From: Cercis canadensis
Lineage: Eukaryota; Streptophyta; Magnoliopsida; Fabales; Fabaceae
Direction of reading: 5' to 3'
Assembly: GCA_003255065.1 (NCBI GenBank)
Contig: QAOA01007136.1
Coordinates: 1 to 64,000, forward strand
Length of the DNA: 64,000 nucleotides
Part shown: in pieces, positions 58,629 to 64,000 of the stretch
Layout of the letters: the number at the start of each line of letters is the position of its first letter
How positions within the stretch are numbered: the stretch's first letter is position 1
Position numbers and translations under genes: made by a program
The notes under the pieces: generated by a model
Told to the model about the DNA's origin: nothing
Databases searched by the model: none
Seen by the model: only the letters and a program-made list of their open reading frames with translations

Positions 58629-59030
58629 AGCTTTCCAATGGAACCAGTTTCAAGTCCATACAACACCTACATCTCAAGTTATGGTCCAAACACTGCATGC
58701 AGGTCAGGATCCTGTGACAACATCTCTTCTCTGGCTTCCAAGCTGCATATGACTAGCTAGACATCTAAATTAGACTTGGGGCTCTAAATCAAAGTTGTAG
58801 AGCTTTCTCTTAGCTTTCCTACAAGATAAGATTCAAAATTATTAGATATTCACAACTCAAGTTATGACTGAAAAACAAAGAGTGCATAAAATGTCCAGTA
58901 TTGCTGAAAAATACATTTAGGCCCAATTGGATCCAAACTCATGAAATGTGGCCCAAGCCCACTCAAATAGGCCCAAAAGAAGTTTAAGAAGCTAGAAATG
59001 AGGGAGCATTATTGCATAAAAAGTGTGATT
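58625..59030 (-). repeat. LTR-like unit, copy 3 (partial)
   Basis: Direct partial copy of about 56965-57370. Landmarks are CCAGTTTCAAGTCCATAC, GCTTCCAAGCTGCATATGAC and GGATCCAAACTCATGAAATG. Copies 2 and 3 meet head to head near 58625, and copy 3 runs into the RT fragment. Confidence 0.78.
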
Positions 59031-59500
59031 ATTAGTGGTTCTATATTGATGATGGCCTGGTATTTATCAGGGTTTGTCTCGATACTCATATGGGTTAACA
59101 TGAAACTGATGAATTTGCCAGCCTCGACCTCGAAGGCGCACTTGGAGGGATTCAACCTCATTTTATGCTTTCGAAGCTCTATGAATGTTTCTTCCAAGTT
59201 CGCGAGGTGCTTTGGGTCAGAGTTCGATTTAGCTAGCATGTTATCTACGTATACCTCTACATTCCTGTCGATATGATTTTTAAGGACCTTATCGACCAAC
59301 CTTTGATATGTTACGCCGGCATTCTTCAAGCCGAATAACATCACTTTATAGCAGTAGATGACCTTCTCGGTGATGAAGGTTGTTTTCTCCTTATCCTTAG
59401 GATGCATTTGGATCTGATTATATTTTGAATAGGCGTCTATGAAACTCAGAAGCTTATATCCCGATGCTCCGTCCACAAATTTGTCAATGCTCCTAGATTA
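59009..59500 (-). pseudogene. Ty3/gypsy reverse transcriptase fragment
   Basis: A 155-residue minus-strand frame reads FIDAYSKYNQIQMHPKDKEK, FGLKNAGVTYQRLVDKVLK, VEVYVDNMLAKS and HKMRLNPSKCAFEVEAGKF. It is the palm of a gypsy RT. The catalytic YVDD is YVDN here, so it is inactive even where open. Both ends are truncated, the 3' end inside LTR-like copy 3. Confidence 0.9.
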
Positions 59501-60478
59501 AGGTTTTGAATTCAAATAGTTGGATTACAAAACTCCTATAAACAAGAAAAAATAACCTACGAATATGATAATTTTTTGACTAAAACAAAGAATAGCATGA
59601 AGTGTTAGAAAAAGTTCTTAAAATATAGCAGAGTGTCATTTTGTAATAAGTATAATTTATCAAAAAAATACATTTTTATACATGATTAACCTATAGTTAA
59701 AAGGTACTACCCAAAAAAAAACCCTAAGTATTATTATTTGGTAAGAATCTTTTAAGATACTGTTAAAGTTAATAAGTAATAAGGTGGAGTGTTATTTCGA
59801 AAAAATCACCCTGGAGATCGGAGAGGAGTATAATTTTTTTTTTTTTTTAAAAAAACGAAAATCACATCGACTCTGCCATAATTTTTTTTTTGTTTCTCTG
59901 CCATAACCAAAATACTAGTGTAACGAACAGTCCANATTGACTCTGCCATAACCAAAATACTAGTGTAACGAACAGTCCAAGAGGTTCATTTAAACCTTGG
60001 GGGATGCGTGCTTCGAACTCGAACTATAATACCAACAAGTAGTCTCCGCCACTGAGCGGGTATGTGAATAGTGCGATTAGGTTAATGGAAAACCCCAATG
60101 CAGGGTCAGTTGAGTTGAGTGAGTGGGATCAGTTTGTCACTTTGTTGGTTTATAAATTGTAAATTAGCTGGCGTCGGAGTCAATTGTAACCGTTTATATT
60201 ATTCTTCTGCAAGTTCCGCCAGTTGGGTCAGTTTATCCTCTCATTCTTGTTTCTCTTGCTGGAAAAACCCTAAGATTTGCGGGGTCCCCAGATGCCATCT
60301 CCCTGGTGCTATGATCGCAGCGTCAATTTATAGTCAGATCTAATACAGTACGTATCAGTTGCAGTAAGTGACCATATATTCATTTAAATTAAATTTGTAA
60401 TTGTTAGACAAAATTTACAGCATAGAAAGGAATTATAGTATTCGGTGCTGGTGAAAACGGCCCTGGCGGTTGCTGGAC
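59501..60478. other. Upstream region of the PUR-alpha gene, with an assembly join
   Basis: Contains an N at 59935 flanked by a 39-bp direct repeat (59896-59934 and 59941-59979). The right part should hold the PUR-alpha leader and promoter; no clear TATA box. 60119-60343 is open but unrecognised. Confidence 0.5.
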
Positions 60479-60939
60479 ATGGAGGGGAACTCAGGAGGGG
60501 GAGGTGGTGGTGGTGGAAATGACGTTGAGCTGCTTTGCAAAACACTGCAGGTGGAGCATAAGCTCTTTTACTTCGATCTCAAGGAGAATCCTCGTGGTCG
60601 CTATCTCAAAATCTCCGAGAAGACTTCTGCTACTAGGTCTACCATCATCGTCCCCTTCTCTGGCATTTCCTGGTTTCTCGATCTTTTCAATTACTACGTT
60701 AACTCTGACGATCAGGACCTCTTCAGCAAGGAATTGCAGCTTGACACCAAGGTGAAAGACCCTCCTCCTCTTTAATTCTTTCTCTTTGTTTAATTACAAT
60801 AATTCCTGCATTTCCATCCAAGCGCGACGCATTTCATTTTTATAGCTCCTTTTCCTGCATTAATTACTTATTTTGCTAATTCCTCTTTCAGGTTTTTTAC
60901 TTCGATATTGGGGAGAATAGGAGGGGCCGTTTCTTGAAG
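60479..60939 (+). CDS. PURA1: PUR-alpha nucleic-acid-binding protein, exons 1-2, partial
   Basis: Exon 1 60479-60751 (91 codons) and exon 2 60892-60939 (16 codons) join in phase with GT-AG borders. The protein begins MEGNSGGGGGGGGNDVELLC, then KTLQVEHKLFYFDLKENPRG, RYLKISEKTSATRSTIIVPF and ISWFLDLFNYYVNSDDQDLF: the first PUR repeat. Exon 2 is VFYFDIGENRRGRFLK, the start of the second. Plant PUR-alpha binds purine-rich telo-box DNA and RNA and works with partners on ribosomal-protein and cell-cycle promoters. The ATG follows from the usual Gly-rich start. Later exons were not found to the window end, more than 3 kb on, so intron 2 is long or the gene is cut. No lesion is seen. Confidence 0.93.
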
Positions 60940-61034
60940 GTACTGCCTTCTTTGGCTCTTTACATCACTGTCGTCTCTATTAGTTGACGTTCTTTAAGGC
61001 TGTTAGTCTCCTTACCTAAAATCTGATTACTTCG

Positions 61035-62265
61035 GCTTATTTAAGTAAATAAATGTTGTATGCATCATAAGGTTTTGCTTGTGTTAATGGCATCTCCTCT
61101 TTAACTCACTTAACTGCCCTTTACTGATTCGAATATCTACTGAGAAAGAAAAAATAAATAGAAACCAGATCAGAGCTGCTTGTTTGGAGATGATTCTCCT
61201 AGAATTGATTCTCATAGCGAGGAACTGTTCGATTTGATTCTGGAAGGGGTAACTTGTAGAAAATTCACCAAAATGGATTCTTCCAGAATTGATTGTGGTG
61301 TAAGACGTAGTAAAATGAGTGGTTTGCTGTGTACGAGGCAGTAAAAAGAGATACTGTTTCCTCCATGCAAAACTTTGCTTCTCTCGTGCGGAATGTGTTC
61401 CTTTTAAGTTTTAGTTTGCAGATCAGTGTTCTTGATCATTTTCCTGTTATTTAAATAAGTGTTGTATGCATCATAAGGCTTTAGCTGTAGTAATTGTGTC
61501 TCCTTTCAACTAACGCCCTGTTTGGTACTCTGAATGAAAACCATGGAATGGTCGTTCCATTCCACAGTTTGGTAGCTCTAGGAATGTAATGGCTTGGAAA
61601 GCCATTCCATTGTTTGATACATGGCGTAGAGCATGGCAAGGAATCAGAATCAGTAGTAAAAGACACAAATACCCCTTATTTAGACCATGATAGGTTTTAT
61701 TTAATAAGGTTAGCTTGAGTCATTTTGTAAAATTAATGAGGACAGGTTGGGAAAAGAAAAAATTAGGCCGATTACAGGGGGCATGGAATCACCATTCCCA
61801 CCTCTCATGTTCGAAATGCTCATTCCCACTTCTGGGGAGTCAAGGCTGGAATGGAATGGCCATTCCATGCTCTTTTTTTGCTACCAAAGATAGGAATGAC
61901 CATTCCAATGGAATGGTGCATGGAATGGAATCACAATTCAGCATACTTTAGTGGAGTTGGTAATTTTTAACTCACTTAACTTCCCTTTACTGATTCTAGT
62001 CACTTTTCATGATATCTGCCAAAAATAATTCACTCGGATTGTAAGCAAGAAAGGGGTTTTGGTAGAAAACGTTTAACCTGCACATGTTAGCTTATAGCAG
62101 GATATTTGATGTTTTCTGGAAAACTTTGCTTCTCACGTCAATGAATTATAATGGGTGTGTATCCTTTGTCCACCTTTAAGGACAATGATTAATGTGCCTT
62201 TTAAGTTATACTTCGAAGATCCTTGTTCTTAATTTTTTCCTGTTATTTAAATCATTTTCTTTTCA
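61035..62265. repeat. Tandem duplication inside PUR-alpha intron 2
   Basis: A unit of about 415 bp (61035-61450) is repeated from 61451 to about 62265. Shared landmarks are TTGTATGCATCATAAGG (61052 and 61465), ACTCACTTAACT-CCCTTTACTGATTC (61099 and 61970) and AAAACTTTGCTTCTC (61369 and 62120), the last followed by CCTGTTATTTAAAT. The second copy is longer because a MITE-like block (about 61509-61955) sits in it. Confidence 0.8.
61509..61963. mobile_element. MITE-like insertion in the intron duplicate
   Basis: Compared with the sister copy near 61095, about 450 bp is extra here. It begins TAACGCCCTGTTTGGTA and is packed with GGAATGG and CCATTCC motifs in both orientations. Flanks CTTTCAAC and TTTTTAAC could be a degraded 8-bp target duplication. 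Terminal inverted repeats are not clean. Confidence 0.55.
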
Positions 62266-62467
62266 GTTCATTTCATTTCTTTGCATTCTTTAGTTTACAT
62301 GTGCTCAGTATTTTGCAATGGTGCCTATTCACTAATTATCTCTATGGAAGGTCTTTGTACAGTTTCCTGGAATGAAGATTTAAGCACCTGTAGGATGAAA
62401 TAGTTTCTATAGAATCTTCATTGCGTAATGTTAGTATATTTTTCATGGGCAATGAGAAATGTTATCG

Positions 62468-62860
62468 ATATCTATACTACTTTAAAGCAAACACCCCACT
62501 TGTTCTCTCATTTATTATTATTACTTTTTAATTTCAAAAACTAGAATTTTATATTTTAAAACTACTACCCACAAACTTTAAGGAATAACTTCTTTTGTTT
62601 ACCCTCTAAACTATCTCCTTCCGTGTGTAAGTAATGAGATAAGGATGTAGTTTAAAAAATTATCTATATACCACTTTAAAGCAAACACCCCACTTGGTCG
62701 CTCAGTTATTATTATTGTTATGATTTAATTTCAGAATCTAAAACTTTAGATTTTAAAACTACCCATAACCCATATCTTCTACTCTTTAAGGGATAGCTTC
62801 TTATGGTTATCCTCTAAACTATGTCCTTCCGTGTGTAAGTAAAGAGATAATGATGTGATA
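62468..62860. repeat. About 195-bp tandem duplication
   Basis: Two head-to-tail copies, 62468-62662 and 62663-62860, sharing ACTTTAAAGCAAACACCCCA, TTAACCCTCTAAACTAT-like and CTTCCGTGTGTAAGTAA phrases with moderate divergence. Intronic and non-coding. Confidence 0.85.
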
Positions 62861-63139
62861 TATTTAAAAAAATTAAAAGAGAAACGACTCTAGGCACTAT
62901 GGGAGTGGGTGTACAAAGTTGAGTAGGATAATAAAGGTGTTGGTGAACCCAGTATAAAAGAGATATACATGGTGGATACTATCTGAGGAAATTCTTAAGA
63001 TATTTACTATTTACAATTCTTTCATTGAGAGCAAGAGCATAGTACAATACAGGATGGTACATTAATAACCTATTAACTTAACAGTGTTCAAAGAGCATAT
63101 GTTGTGAAAATGACCGCTTTACCTTTTTTTTTCGGCTTT

Positions 63140-63857
63140 CAACTTTGCATCAAGCTCCTATTACTAGTTTTTTTCATTTACAAGGTTTCCATATCACTCG
63201 GAATTTTCATTTTTCTAGGAACCTTAATAATAAGAGGATGCTGATTTGGCCTCTTTATTGGGTAGTCTTGAGTCTTTTCATTTCTCTACTATGCTTGATG
63301 GTAGGATATGGTCTTTGGATCCTTCTGGTGTTTATACCTGCAAATCCTTTTTTCACTATATGATTCACAACCCTACTGCCCAGATTTTTCTCTTTCTAAG
63401 TCTTTTTGTGAAGGTTAGGGCTCCCTCTAAGGTGAAAACTTTTGTTTGGACAGCTTAATACAGATGAGGCCTCCTAATGTTTGTGTTATGTGTTATCGAA
63501 GTTCTGAGACAAATTGTCAACTCTGGAATCAGCTTTTTGTCAATTTTGATGAGCAGTGAGTATGTCTCTCTTCCTTGGATAAGCTTATAGGTTTTGGAAG
63601 GGGAATGGAGTGCAATGTCCTCCGGAAGTGTACTGTGTATGCAGGGTTATGGTGCTTATGGTTTGAACGGAATGCCAGAATTTTCAACGAGAGATTGGCA
63701 CCAACAAATCTTTTGTGGGTGTCATGGGGTTTCTGGATTGGGGAGCTCTATTGAGCTGATTTTTACTGCTTCTTTTTTAATTTTAGGATGGTCTCTGGTC
63801 CTCCTTCTATTGCATCCTTCTTTCTTTCCCTAATAAATTATTCTTTAATAAAAAAAG
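63140..63857 (+). mobile_element. LINE 3' fragment (RT zinc-binding region)
   Basis: Broken frames encode STMLDGRIWSLDPSGVYTCK, VKVRAPSKVKTFVWTA, RPPNVCVMCYRSSETNCQLW and GLWCLWFERNARIFNE-like sequence, the zinc-binding domain found downstream of RT in plant L1 LINEs. The 3' end is T-rich and closes in TAATAAATTATTCTTTAATA and an A run, as in the 44268-45483 LINE. It is a 5'-truncated, dead copy in the PUR-alpha intron. Confidence 0.82.
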
Positions 63858-64000
63858 ATCTCAAGAATCTGTCCATTCTCACTGTTGCTTCAGCAATCAC
63901 AGTAAGGCATTGAACCTAAATAGACAAATTTTTACTTGCAAATAGGAATTCTAGGTGTGTCAATTTGGGGTTGCAAAATTTATAGGGCTTCTGCAAACTC

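Overview
The window is nuclear DNA of a eudicot plant. The evidence is AT-rich sequence, plant-type introns, a TIR-type resistance-gene exon (TIR-NBS-LRR genes are typical of dicots and absent from grasses), plant BURP, NUP214 and PUR-alpha genes, and dense plant transposons. I cannot name the species. Nothing here is bacterial or organellar, and there is no CRISPR array, operon or prokaryotic signal.

Layout. 1-481: the 5' exon of a TIR-domain immune receptor on the minus strand, cut by the window edge. 1.2-28.1 kb: duplicated DNA dominated by a tandem duplication of about 3.5 kb. Copy 1 is about 4424-7912. Copy 2 starts about 7919 and ends about 28097, having been inflated by a tRNA-type SINE (9191-9373), a 13.2-kb Athila-like Ty3/gypsy element (9905-23132) and a 1.56-kb fold-back element (26322-27881). 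Copy 1 keeps the matching empty site for all three and carries its own solo LTR (7177-7490). The Athila element is itself interrupted in its reverse transcriptase by a 1.83-kb hAT-like element (14402-16235). 29.07-30.55 kb: an intact three-exon BURP-domain gene on the minus strand. 32.14 to about 41 kb: a decayed autonomous Helitron on the minus strand with a clear 3' hairpin and CTAG end. 41.3-43.3 kb: the 3' half of a Ty1/copia element with 3' LTR. 44.3-45.5 kb: a deleted LINE. 47.07-48.96 kb: the first four exons of a NUP214 gene on the minus strand, with no continuation visible.

49.7-59.5 kb is a graveyard: a mobile-looking segment holding an LRAT/NC-domain gene fragment, a decayed GH31 glucosidase/xylosidase fragment, a minus-strand gypsy gag remnant, a hAT-like element (54365-55972) that appears to have captured the first exon of an NDL (N-MYC downregulated-like) gene, three copies of an LTR-like unit in alternating orientation, and a gypsy RT fragment. 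60.48 kb to the end: exons 1 and 2 of a PUR-alpha gene on the plus strand, followed by a long intron filled with local tandem duplications, a MITE-like insertion and a LINE 3' fragment.

Host genes with good support are the TIR receptor exon, the BURP gene, the NUP214 5' exons and the PUR-alpha 5' exons; they show no obvious functional relationship. Most of the rest is mobile DNA. The strongest observations concern how that DNA arrived: dated empty sites, nesting, exon capture and C-to-T decay. Three single N bases (1433, 41340, 59935) look like assembly joins, and at least one carries a false duplication. I did not find a convincing new biological system.
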